Part shown: piece by piece, positions 21,427 through 33,500 of the stretch
Numbering within the stretch: position 1 is the stretch's first letter
How the letters are laid out: every line of letters starts with the position of its first letter
Assembly (NCBI GenBank): GCA_039707655.1
Contig: CM077676.1
Coordinates: 427,653,379-427,717,378, forward strand
Length of the DNA: 64,000 nucleotides
Direction of reading: 5' to 3'
Origin: Elymus sibiricus
Lineage: Eukaryota; Streptophyta; Magnoliopsida; Poales; Poaceae
Notes under the pieces: generated by a model
Told to the model about the DNA's origin: nothing
What the model saw: the letters and a program-made list of their open reading frames with translations, nothing else
The model's database searches: none
Position numbers and translations under genes: made by a program

Positions 21427-21745
21427 CACTACCGGAATAAAGCTCTATGCCGACGGCCTTTTCTATGCCGACGGCCTTTTGTCGGGGCCGTCGGCATAGA
21501 TGGAGCTATGCCGACGGTCTGGAAAAAACCGTAGACATAGATAGGCCGTCGGCATACATCGATCTATGCCGACGGCAACCGTAGGCATAGATAGGCTGTC
21601 GGCATATATCGATCTATGCCGAGGGCAGCCGTAGGCATAGTCAGGCCGTCGGCATAGAGGTAACCATGGCGGCCCGGCGGTTGACGGTGGGCTGACGCCG
21701 TCAAATCTATGCCGACGGCTCTGACGGCGGCCGTCGGCATAGATT
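21427..21745. repeat. Left subterminal repeats of the transposase-less CACTA
   Basis: More than ten copies of CTATGCCGACGGC or its complement alternate in orientation directly after the TIR. The right end (52095-52512) has the same motif in mirror arrangement. The inverted spacing gives strong potential for hairpins and 24-nt siRNA precursors. Confidence 0.85.
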
Positions 21746-22198
21746 TTATCTTTTTTTTATTTTAAATCATTTTTATTTTTTTAAAGTTAAAGTTTGATTA
21801 ATTTAAATCTGACTTATCTAAACTTAAACATACACAAATTATATATCGATTTGGGGTAGAATTTTCCGTAGAATATAAATATCCAGTATGTTAGAAATGT
21901 GACCTCATGTACTTTTGCATACAGGTCCTTATACTTTGTCAAAATCACAAGTAATTGATACTTGCATCGATTTTGACAAATTTTATATGTTTTTTTATCA
22001 GAATCTTAAAAGGATTCTGTTGCTATACTATGTTTTCAAATTTGAACAAACTAAAATCATGTTTGCTTCAGATTTACAGAAAACACCTTTTTGTTTTGAC
22101 ATTTTTGTATATTTTCCATTCCTTTGGCCAAACGAAACAAATTTTATATTTACATCCATCAGATTGTTTCTAGGATTATGGTGGTAGGTGTAAACACC

Positions 22199-23640
22199 CG
22201 GCACGTGGCTCCGGAGTATGGCCCTCTTCACGGACGGCGCTTGGAGTGGGAAAATGGCCACGCCGGGTTGACCCGGAGGAAATCTAGTGGTGGGTTGGGC
22301 CCAGACCTTGTTCTGAGATGTTGCTATGGCCTGGCCTATCACAACCAGGTGGAAAGGTCCATCGGTCAAAGGTCGTCCGGTGAAAGTCAGAGGCCTAGAT
22401 CTCCGGGTCAACGGGGCTAGGGTTAGGCCGGTCGGGGGCCTTCGGGGGGTAGCAATGCCACCAAAACATTGCACTGGGTCCTCATACATGTCTTAAAGTG
22501 TAGCGGCAGGTTCAAACACCCGGCACGCGGCTCCGGAGTGTGCCCCCTTGCACGGACGGCGATAACACCAAAGTAACGTTCGCGCGGTTTCGCTGTTGCG
22601 TGAATTTTTCTGAACACTCAGCATGCGATAAAATCATAAAATTATTACACGGTGCACACACATGTGATATAAGATGTGTGGTAATTTTTCATGTTTTTTT
22701 AGATGCAGAAGTATCTGAAAAAAATCCCTCCTTGCGGATTGTTCTTTGCATGTCTACGAGTGGGGTGGGGGGCTTCGGCGGTTAGCAATCCCACCAAATC
22801 TTGCGTTGGGTCCTCTTACATGTCTGAAAGTGTGGTGGAGTATTTAAATAGGCAATACGCGGCTTCGAAGTGTGACCCCCTTCACGGACGGCGCTGCCGC
22901 CGGCATTTGGAGTGGGAAAACGGCCACATCGGGACAACCCGGAGGGAATCTAGTGGTGGGTTGGGCCCAGACCTTGTTCTGAGATGTTGCTATGGGCTGA
23001 CCTATCACAAGTAGGTGGAAAGGTCCATTGGTCAAAGGTCGTCCGGTGAAAGTCAAAGGCCTAGATCTCCGGGTGAACGGGGCTAGGGTTAGGCCGGTCG
23101 GGGGCCTTCGGTGGGTAGCAATGCCACCAAAACATCGCACTGGGTCCTCATACATGTCTTAAAGTGTGGCGGCAGGTTCAAACACCCGGCACGCGGCTCC
23201 GGAGTGCGCCCCCCTGCACGGACGGCGATAACACCAAAGTAAAGTTCGCGCGGTTTCGCCGTTGCGTGAATTTTTCTGAACACTCAGCATGCGATAAAAT
23301 CATGAAATTGTTACACGGTGCTGACACATGTGATATAAGATGTGTGCTAATTTTTCATGTTTTTTTTGAGATGCAGAAGTATCTGGAAAAAATCCCTCCT
23401 TGCGGATTGTTCTTTGCATGTCTACGAGTGGGGTGGGGTGGCTTCGGCGGTTAGCAATCCCACCAAATCTTGCGTTGGGTCCTCTTACATGTCTGAAAGT
23501 GTGGTGGGGTACTTAAATAGGCAATACGCAGCTCCGGAGTGTGACCCCCTTCACGGACGACACTGCCGCCAGCACTTAGAGGGGGGAAATGGCCACGTCG
23601 GGTCAACCCGGAGGGAATCTTGTGGTGGGTTGGGCCCAGA
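22199..23640. repeat. Direct repeat, ~665-bp unit, about 2.2 copies
   Basis: Units start near 22199, 22860 and 23528 with a GCTCCGGAGTGTGACCCCC-like sequence followed by TTCACGGACGGCG, and include AACACTCAGCATGCGATAAA. The first two units differ at a few percent; the third is truncated after about 110 bp. Open frames across it are shared between units because of the duplication and show no domain. Confidence 0.85.
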
Positions 23641-23643
23641 CTT

Positions 23644-24570
23644 CATATATGATTTTACAAACCACTTATGGACATCATTTTAGGTGGCCGCCGTGCAGAT
23701 CTGCAATTTCCTACATTGAAACCCTACAGGTGCAATAAATGTCTCAAATATTGCAGTCGGGCACGAAAAATGCCATGTCCTGACACGTGTCATGCAATGG
23801 CCCCCTTTGAGAACACGAGAAGTTTCGAGGTCAACGGAGCAACGGGCAGTGCGCTTCCTTCACAAACCGGACACGTTCTCTCTCGATAGCCAGATACTAC
23901 CTCGGAGATGGTGCAGTTTACAAGCGGCCTTCGGTCAGGCTTCTACGAAACGCGCTCAAACTTTTACCACACCCTACAAGGGCCATATGACGACACCGTG
24001 CCATGTCCCAAGGATTTCCGGCATCGTATGATTTTCCGTGGATTTTTACGGCTAGATCCGGCATGCCGCCGAGGTACATTCGCCCCCCGATGGTGAGGCC
24101 TGCCCCTCCTTTGGTTGCACTAGGCCTACGCATACCGCAAAGACATCATATATGATTTTACAAACCACTTCTAGACATCATTTTAGGTGGCCGCCGTGTA
24201 GATCTGCAATTTTCCGCATTGAAACCCTACGGATGAAATAAATGTCTCAAATATTGCAGGCGGGCCCGAAAAATGCCATGTCCTGGCACGTGTCATGCAA
24301 TGGCCCCCTTTGTGAGCACGAGAAGTTTTGAGGTCAATGGAGCAACGGGAAGCGCACTTCCTTCACAAACCGAACACGTTCTCTCTCGATAGCCAGATAC
24401 TAACTCGGAGATGGTGCAGTTTACAAGCGGCCTCCGGCCAGGCTTCTGCGAAACGCGCTCAAACTTTCACCACACCCTACAAGGGCCATATGACGACACC
24501 GTGCCAGGTCCCGAGGATTTCCGGCATCGTATGATTTTCGGTGGATTTTAACGGCTGGATCCGGCATGCC
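23644..24570. repeat. Direct repeat, 501-bp unit, two copies
   Basis: TTCATATATGATTTTACAAA begins the unit near 23642 and CATCATATATGATTTTACAA begins the second near 24143. Both contain TTTTAGGTGGCCGCCGTG, ACACGTTCTCTCTCGATAGC and GACGACACCGTGCCA. This is independent of the 665-bp repeat next to it. No protein domain is recognised. Confidence 0.8.
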
Positions 24571-25239
24571 GGAGAGATGTTCCATGCGACCGCCAGACAA
24601 CCAATCTACTGTAACCATCATAGTCATCCTTCTTCCGCTCAAGTATGTCCATGAGGACAGGGTTTCGGGCGTCGGCTACAACTCCGGCGGCCACCGGTTT
24701 CGTGCCTAAGTGTTTACCCGGAATAAGACGGTAAAAAAAGAAGAAAAACGAAAGGAAAAAACACAATTGCAAGAGGTTATTTCTCATTGGTGGAAACATT
24801 TATGCCTTGGATCGATGACATGGCGCACATCCATCCATCCATCTATCTCTCCATCCCACATCCCTCCATCCATCTAAAGAAAAGGAGAAAAAAAAACCCA
24901 CCCAACCATCCATCTATCTCTCACTTCTCCCTCGATCTCTCTCTCTATGCTCTCCTCCCGATCCCCTCTGTCTCCGCCACCGCCGCCGCTCGATTCCGGC
25001 CACTGCCGGCATGCTTCGCCGTCGTGCTCGCCACCTACAGCTCCCCCTCGAGCTGATCTACCTTCCCCACCCGCTCGATTTGGTTATCCTCGCCTCCTGA
25101 GGTTGCTCCCATCGATCCCCTCCGCTAGGGTTTCGGTGGTGGTGAGCCCCTCGTCGCCGGCAGTCTCCTGCTCGTTGCTCCGGTCGTGTACGCCACCTCT
25201 CACACCTCCTGGTGGTGCCGGTGTTGCCTGGATGATGCT

Positions 25240-26848
25240 CCTGCCGTGCACTGTGCCCCTTCGCCGGTCGGGACGGCGTGCTGCGTAACCCCGGCATGGG
25301 TTGGCGCCGTGCGGTGCTGTGGCGGCTCCCTCGCCATGCTGGGATGGCGACGTGCTTTGCCGCAACCGCGGCAGGGCGTTGTTACGGCATCGGCTACAAC
25401 CCTAGCCCAGTGAGTTCCACTTCTCCTCCTCTCTGCCCTACTACTACTTCTACTGTCTTGGCCATGGTTGCGGCTCTGTCGATGCATTGCTACTGGTGAT
25501 TGTTTTAGGACGAACTAAAGGTTATTCTAATGTTGTCAGTAATTGCTGCTATCCCTTTAGTTGCTCCTGTGTTCATGCTCTTGCTTATGTATTTGGTTTG
25601 GTGTTCTGGCTTGTGTAAGAACTTGGATAATGCCACTATGTTATTGACATCCTACTGTCTGTAGTTCAAGTGGTTCTAGGTTGCTTCTATTGTTCTTGGC
25701 ACTATGGATATAGTTGCTGGTTTTCTTGTACTGTTAATAGTGCTATTGTTATCAGTTTTGTAACACTGTTAGGATCAAAGGCATGAATTACTGGTCTAAG
25801 GCTTTACTGATTGTGCTCAGTACTACTGTCCTGAGGCATGCTACTTTTTTAGTTAGTATGCTACTGCTTTATGTCACATGTACATACAGAGGTCACTTGA
25901 TAGCTTGTTTATACTGTTATATAGTTTTGTATTTTAGTTAGGTGTGAACTATAACTCCTGATTATGGGCAATTATCAATCATTCTTAGTATTGTTTCATT
26001 ACTGATGTCATATAATTTCTTATACTTTAATTAAATGTTGAATATGACTGCTGGTTGTTACTGCAGTTTGGTCATGGCATATTTTGTATTGCTCTGCTAT
26101 GTTCCACTTATTTATGAACCATAGTTAGGTCCTAGTTCTATGTTAGTAGTATAAACTGTTCCTGTTTATGTGTTGTTATTCTATATTATATGTTCCACTG
26201 GTTATGAACACTATCTCATCTTGCCCAGTTCCCTCTCTTCTCAATTGATCTGAACAGATACTATGCTTGATTTAGTCCTTTCTCTCCCCTTTCTTTCTTT
26301 CTATTCTAAAATCTGATAAGAACAGATGTTTCCTTGATCTTTGCCCGCCTATGATGTTGCACTGAGGCTCCTCACTGGGATATAACAGATACTACAGATG
26401 CTACTCATCCCATCCGATGATGATTTAGCCCTAGCACTTCTAGGCTTTCCTGAGGAAAAATCCCCCAAAATCCAACCTTGGGGTCTTTATGCAGCTTGGT
26501 CTTCTGGCCCTGGTGTTCCTGCTTCTTGTGGCATGCCTCCACCTCCTCGCTGCTTCACTCTCTAGGCTCACTTGTATGAGTTCGGTCCAACTCCTGTTTG
26601 GTGTTTTTACACCAAGTGGCTAACAAGCCTTACTCCCCGGCTCATGTGCTCCATTTATAGTGGTTTGGATGCCTTGTGGGATTTGGTCCTTATCTCTCTC
26701 TTTTCTGCTTTGTTTTAATTACTAAAGGAATTCTTTATTATTCCTTGGCTTTATTCATTCATGGATCTACTCTTCTAACTTGGACTCTAGTAAATGGTTT
26801 TGTCTTGGCCAGCTGGATTTAATGGGAAAGTTGTGCCTCTTTTATAAT
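25240..26848 (+). repeat. First copy of a ~1.6-1.7 kb tandem duplication in the CACTA interior
   Basis: The exon-like part (GCTCCCTCGCCATGCTGG at 25325) recurs at 26950, and the intron end (CTAGCACTTCTAGGC at 26431; CCAGCTGGATTTAATGGG at 26810) recurs at 51079 and about 51331 once the Copia insertion is removed. The second copy is thus 26868-27428 plus 50374-51358. The copies differ substantially, so the duplication is old relative to the nested elements. Confidence 0.75.
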
Positions 26849-29479
26849 GGTTTTGTCTTGGCCAGCTCGTGCTCCTACCGTGCCCCACGCCGGTGGGATG
26901 GCGTACGGCGCAACCCCGACGTGGGTTGGCGCCGGTGCGGTGCGGTGCTGCTCCCTCGCCATGCTGGATGGCGGCGGCGATGCGCTCTGCCGCAATCACG
27001 ACAAGGCGGTGCTTCTGCCTCGGCTACAACCCTAGGGGGTGAGCTCTTCCTCTTGCTTTTCTGCTCATGGATGGCCGTGGCTCTGTTGATGGTAATCTTG
27101 GTCCTTTGTGCATTGGTTATGTGTGATCTAGGTTTTGGGGAGACTTTATTTGATGGCTATGATCTGCTACTTAGGATTGGTGCACTGTTGGAGATGTTGC
27201 CTAAGAAGAACTCAGTTTAATTTGTCATTGACATGTGTAGTTCAACTTCAATCATACACTTGCTCCTGTTTAATTAGGTTTGTTGCGATTTCCCCAATTT
27301 GTTGGGTTTATAACTACCGTGCTGGCCTATTTGGTAATGCTCCTAGTTCATACATACATTGCGCTGTTGTTACTGTGCTAAATATTGCTTGAGTTCTTGT
27401 AGCTCCTCTAAATAACAGGGTTCCTACTTGTAGGAGATATGCCCTAGAGGCAATAATAAATGTTATTGATTATCTCCCTGTTCATAATTATGTTTATGTT
27501 CCATGCTATAACTGCAATGATTCTCGAGTCTGCAAATAAAACGAGGCTTGGAGGGAAACTCATGTGCACGTGTGGGATAATAAACGGTAAAAAGTATTCC
27601 TAGTCAAGCCTCTATGACTGGCTCAAGTATTGCATGATGATCCTGTTTTCCTGATCATGGGCATGACTATGCCGGCAATTTTGAGGGCACAATTGTTGGT
27701 AGAACACTTGTGTTGAATCGACCCGAATTGATGTTATGCTACGAGATACATTCGTCATTAGTTAATGGTTAATAACACAGAGATGGTTAATGTTTGCATG
27801 ATTCCTTAGACCATGAGAGTATCGAGTTTCTTCATGCTTGCTTCATGAACTTTGGGGTTTGTTAAACGTCATCCGTAAATGGGTGGCTATTACGGCGGCT
27901 TACGGGTTCATGGAAAAGTATGTCAAGTAACTTGATAGCTCAAGATTGGGATTTGCTCCTCCGACGATGGAGAGATATCTCTGGGCCCTCTCGGTGTTAC
28001 GGTATCCATCATCGTCTGGCCAGACACTTTGTGATTTGATCACGGGGATGCCGGAACACGGGAACGAGAAAAGAGAACAATACCGGTAACGAGGTAACTG
28101 GCATAGTGGACAAGTTGTTGATCCATGGGGATGCCTACATGTCTCACCTCGGGTATTTGTAACATATCGCGAAGCAACAGGAATAGCACACGGCAACTGG
28201 AGGTTCACTCGAATATTCATTCGTGTGGGTATAGGGGTCAATATGGGTGTCCACGGCTCCGATGTTGATCATTGATCGGAAAGTGTTCCGGGTCATGTCT
28301 ATACTTCACCGAACCTATAGGGTCACACGCTTAAGGGTCATCTATCTGCTGAATACTAGACGGGGAGTCTGAGAGAAATTCACCGAAAAAGTTTCGGACG
28401 AAACGGAAACGTTCCGGAGAGGATATCGGAATAGTTCCGGTGAAACTGAAAAGTTGTTTCAGGGTATTCCATAAAGTCAAATTGGTTTCGGCACATGCCT
28501 GGAAATTATTGGAAGGTATCAGAATTGTTCTGGTAACTTCTGAGATTTTTCAGAGACAAAAACCGGAAATGTTCCGGACTGCCGGAACCGCTTTAGTTGC
28601 TTTTCACAGATGAAAATCACTAAACCGAAAAGTTGTTTCGGAGTACACCATAAAGTCAAATTGGTTTCGGCACATGCCTGATAATTCTTGGAGGGTGCCA
28701 GAATCATTCTGGAAACTTTCTGGAATTTTCCGGAATGAAAACCGGAAATGTTCCGGAGCTGCCGAAACCGCTTCAGATGCTTTTCGCAGATGAAAATCAC
28801 TAAACCGGAATTGTTCCGGCTCGCGTTGAAAATTATTTTGGTGGGTACTGGAAATGTTCTAAGCCCACATGAATATTTTCAGTTCGATCAGACGCTGAAA
28901 AATGTCGTCGTGAATAGTGAAATCAGATTTATGGATATGGTTGGAAGTTGGCTTTCCACAAATATCTTCCCAAGATATTTTGGGATGACATGGCATTTTG
29001 GATATGCCCATCCTACCCCTTGTTTTTCCTATAAATAGAGGGGAGGAGGCAGCCCCATATGCTTCATCCTTGCTCTCACATACACATGCCATGACATTTC
29101 TGGCTTCTCTCTCCCTCCCAGCGAAATAGTTTCGTAGAGCCGAAAGGCTGTCTGGGTTCCGGTGGGAACTAGTTCTGGACGGCGAAGCCCTGCCGGATAG
29201 ATGACACCGTATGTGTGCAACTCTGTAGAGAGATCGTAGTTTCGGTCTTAGTTCGAGAGTGCCTCCCGAAGGGCTGTCCGTGTGACCGTTTTGGAGGTCC
29301 TCCCGAAGGGCTGTCCGAGTGACAGTCCGAGTTTCGGAGGTCCTCCCGAAGGGCTGTCCTCGACACCGTCCGGGGGACTGTGCGACCGCCTCCCGGAGGG
29401 CTGTCCGCGGGGCAGATGAGGGTATACATCCTCGCGGTTGGGAGGTTGTAAAATCCTAGCTGCGGGGATCTGCACCGCC

Positions 29480-30066
29480 TGTCGTGGGAACAAGCCTGAC
29501 AGTAGAAGGTAGGGGTACGAATGGAGAGGGCAGAGTCCTAGCTACGGCGAGGTTGTACACACAGATGTATGAGTTCAGGCCCCTCTCGTGGAGGTAACAG
29601 CCCTACGTCTCAGTGCTCCGGAGAGCTCTCTACTCTGTCGAGTGAAATATGTGTGTTGTGTTACAAAAGGTTGCGAACCCTTCTACCAGCGAGGAGGGGT
29701 GGCTTATATAGAGTGTGCTGCCCCTCATAACGTCCGGCATTAAGGGGTTTAATCGTGGTCATAAAGAGGTGTACGTTACTGGTAACATACACCATAAATG
29801 CTGTTAATGATCTTGATGAATGCTTGCCCGTTAGCCTCCCTGGGGTGACTTCTGGACTCCTGCGGTCGACTGTCTTCAGACTCTTCCGAGTGAAAGATAA
29901 CCGTCGAGTGAAAGGCATCTCCGAGTGTATATTGTCGAGTGACTTATGCTTCTTCGCTATTTCAGTCGGAGACTTCCTTGTGGCCCTTAAGCTTTCTGGG
30001 GCAGTGTCCTTAGGTAGGATATGTAGGTCAGGCCTATAACCCTACCCTAGGTACGTATCCCCATCA
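29480..30066 (-). repeat. 3' LTR of the Tat gypsy element
   Basis: On the plus strand it reads from TGTCGTGGGAACAAGCCTGA to GTACGTATCCCCATCA, with TG...CA termini. Minus-strand TATATAAG lies at 29703-29710. Five CGAGTG hexamers are present in 587 bp. In the element's own orientation this is the 3' LTR, adjoining the PPT at 30067-30078. Confidence 0.95.
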
Positions 30067-30080
30067 TTAGCCCCCGAATG
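30067..30080 (-). promoter_or_regulatory. Polypurine tract of the Tat gypsy element
   Basis: Minus-strand ATTCGGGGGCTAA directly precedes the 3' LTR start TGATGGGG. Its position and G-run match plus-strand priming sites in related grass gypsy elements. Confidence 0.7.
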
Positions 30081-30489
30081 GATAGGGGTTCGAGGGTAAA
30101 AGGTGTCAATGCAGGTTCAAACGAGACACCAAAACTCCGAGTGTATTTTGAGGCTTCCTCGAAATCTGCGTCGATTGAAACCTTAACCGTTTGCCCTGAT
30201 CAATTCCGCCTTGAAGTTATCCGAGTAAAACTGAGCTTGAAAACCGGTCCGAGTGATCTGGAAAACCTTCTGACGAAATAGTTTGCACCACCGGGTCCGA
30301 GCCTCGCGGGCTTCGAAATTTGGATAAGAGCGCGCGCGCGCGCAGCGGAGATGGCGTAACTGCTAAGGCAAGTGCGGGAACGACGCCTCGATTATCGCGC
30401 CGCCCAAATCGCCACGTACCGCTCCTCCTCTGATTTCGGGATATTCAGAGATCCGGCGGGCCCGCAGGTCAGTGACTCACTTGAGTGCA

Positions 30490-30495
30490 TATAAG
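30490..30495 (+). promoter_or_regulatory. TATA-like box of the antisense gene
   Basis: GCATATAAGAGGCG lies 103 bp upstream of the ATG at 30593, followed by a pyrimidine-rich leader (TTTTTCTCCCAAATCCACTC). The spacing suits a transcription start near 30520 and a leader of about 70 nt. It is on the strand opposite to the genomic RNA of the element, so the gene seems to have its own promoter. Confidence 0.5.
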
Positions 30496-30592
30496 AGGCG
30501 ACGACGCCAGTGCTGGCACAGTATTTTTCTCCCAAATCCACTCCTCTCCTCTTCTTCCTCCGCCCTGCTCTGCTTCGTTGACCGCCGCCGCT

Positions 30593-33500
30593 ATGACGAA
30601 GGGCAAGACGGAGAAGCTCGAGCGCGCCCAGAGGGGAGGCGCCAAGGCGAAGAAGCCGTCGGGAGCCCGGTCGACGGTGCCGCCGGGGTGGATCCAGGGG
30701 GATTTTCTCCAATCGACGGTCACTGCGGAAGATGTGGACAAACTCGTCGTCGACGGGTTGATAGCTGCCGATTCCTGGCGGTTGCCGAAGGGGGAGATCG
30801 AGCCGGATCCACGCGACGGCGAGCAAGTTCTGCTTCTCACCCACATCGAGCGAGGTTTCTCCATGCCTCCCCATCCGTTCATCCGCGCTTTCTTGAACTA
30901 TTTTGGAGCGCAACTCCACCACCTTCCTCCGAATGCGATTGCATATCTTTCCTGCTTCGTAACTTTGTGCGAATGTTTCCTGGGCTGTCCCCCACATTGG
31001 GGTTTGTTCAAGCACATATTCTCTGTCCGATCCCAAGCTGTCAAGAAAGCCAATCCCAAAGATAGCAAAACCAATGTGATCCAACTGTGTGGTGGCTTAG
31101 GGATTCAGAAGAGAGGTAGGAGTGGGTTCCCCTCTATGACCTTTCCCGATTCTGTTCGGGGATGGCAGTCGACCTGGTTTTACTGCAAAGATGCCGCATC
31201 GCCAAATATGTCGACTGGGCTTCCTCCCTTCACCTTGGATCGACCTGTTACTCCCAAACCGCTGTACGTGACAAAGGTAGAGAAAATCCAGGTAGGGATC
31301 TTAGTGAACGCCATATCCGAACTGATCCGCGGTGGAGTGACTGGTCTGGACCTCCTTGAAACGTTTCTGAGTCGGCGAATTCAGCCTCTCCAAGCTCGGG
31401 ATCACACCATGTGGCATTATTCGGGCCCTGAGGATACCACTCGGACTCATCCTGAGGAAGTTTCCGATCAGACTGTTTCTCAGTGGCTCAGGAGCATCAC
31501 TGGAGCCTGTGATAACCCGGAAGGATCCAAACGAATTCCGCCTTTCTCCGCTTTGAACCCGCCAAAGAACCTGGTGAGTCATATATTTGTCGATTGTTTT
31601 AATACTTTGCCGAGTAACTGAATCTTCAGTCGACTGAATTTGAAGCTTGAACCTCGCAGGAATTTACGAACATGTACTCGCCCATACCCAATGGAGAACA
31701 TCCTGATGAAGAGGAAGGAAGCGTCGACGGCAGCGCAGACGGTGACTATGCTGACGACACCGAGAGCAGTGATGACGACCTGGATGAGGATGAGGTGGAG
31801 GCCCCTGTCCCTTCGCGCACCGAGCGTCGAGCCAGGCAGCAGAACGACCCGGAAGTCACCCCGAGCAAAACAGTGGCGTCGAGCACAAGGAACCCGAAAC
31901 GTGACCGTGTCGCGGCATCGGGGTCGACTGAAAAGGCTGCAAAACAGCTCAAGCCAGACGCGCCAAAGCCTCGGAAGGCCCTGCCTCGAATCAAGATAGC
32001 TGTGCCTGTTGCCTCCACGTGAGTGTTCGTTTTCCTTATTCTGCTGTTGAAGAACTTTATGTTGACGTTGACCGAGTGAAATATATTTGCCAGAGCCGCT
32101 ACCTCCGTAACATCGCCCCATCAGGATGATGGAGACCATATGGAAGTAGACACTCCTGATGCGGCCACCTCCCTACGAGGTATGACAATCCCACACTTTA
32201 CTCTGCTTGCTGAAGAATAATTGTCGAGTGTCGAATGCAGCTGACGAAGTCATCGAACTGGAAGATGATGAGGAGCCGCGGCGGGGAGCGGAGGATGAAG
32301 CTGTGCTTCCAGAGGTTCCACGCGTGGACACTCGGGGACCACCGTCTGCCCAGACGCCCCGTGGGACGAGTGCAGCGACGCCTCCAAGCCTTGTAACTCC
32401 GCTGTCGAGTGCTCCGCCGGCCACTTCTATTCTGGTGGCTTCGACGCAGATCGGACAATCCCAAGCACCTCCAGCTGCTCCATTGACTACACCAATTCAC
32501 TCGACGCCTGCATACCCTTTGTACCACGTCCCGGAGGACCAAACCGGAGCTGCCAAGGAAGCCATGATCCAGGCTGGGCAGATGATGCTACGAACAAAGG
32601 AGGCGTATGAAGCCAGCAAGTTAGCCTATGATGCCAGCTCAGCGCTTCAGGCCAACGTCCGAGTAAGTGGTATTGTAAGTTCATTTCCGATTGAATTCCT
32701 GTCCGTCTTGATTTTACACCCACTGGGGTGTTTTTCTTCGCCAGTAAACCAAATAGTTTCTGGTCCAGTGGGGGCACGCTGAGTGCACCCACTGGGTGTA
32801 GTCCCCGAGACCGCTGTCGAATGACGAAGGCATCGGCGGGGGTCTTAATATTGTTTCCATTCGACAGGGCAGACCTTGTCGAGTACAAATGGGTCCAGTG
32901 GGGGCACGCTGAGTGCACCCACTGGGTGTAGTCCCCGAGGCCGCCGTCGAGTGCTTGCTTCGGCGGTGGTCTGATAGAGACGATGTTCGGTTGCTTGCTT
33001 CTTTCTTTTATACTCGGACAGGCCAGACCTGGTCGAGTGTTTGGCCGTCACTCGGATCGGGCGGACCGTTCCGAGTGGATACCATTCCAGTGGGGGCACG
33101 CTGAGTGCACCCACTGGGTGTAGTCCCCGAGACTACTGTCGATCGTTGACGATGGGCAGTAGTCTTTAGAATCATTCTGCAAGTTTCATGGACATCATTT
33201 CCATCAACCATGATATGACGCTTGTATAGGGTTGTGGGGTGGGGCGGCGGGCCGCCTTTCAGTCGACTGTAGTTGAACTTTTCCACTCGGGAGTAGAGAA
33301 ATTATTATGTCGACTGAACCCCCATTTTTGCTGATTTCAGAAAGCCTGTGGGCTCGGGACCAAGTACGTCGAGCTGGAGAAGGAAAAGAACCGACTTCTG
33401 CTGGATCTGGAACTGACGAACAACAACCTGGACCGTGCACAGACCGAACTGAAGACTTTGGGAGGTAATCTTTGTTGATCAATTGTATTATCACTTTCAA

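Noticed and set aside
30330..30345. GCGCGCGC run as Z-DNA regulatory element
   Set aside because: A short dinucleotide run upstream of the antisense gene; too short for a claim.
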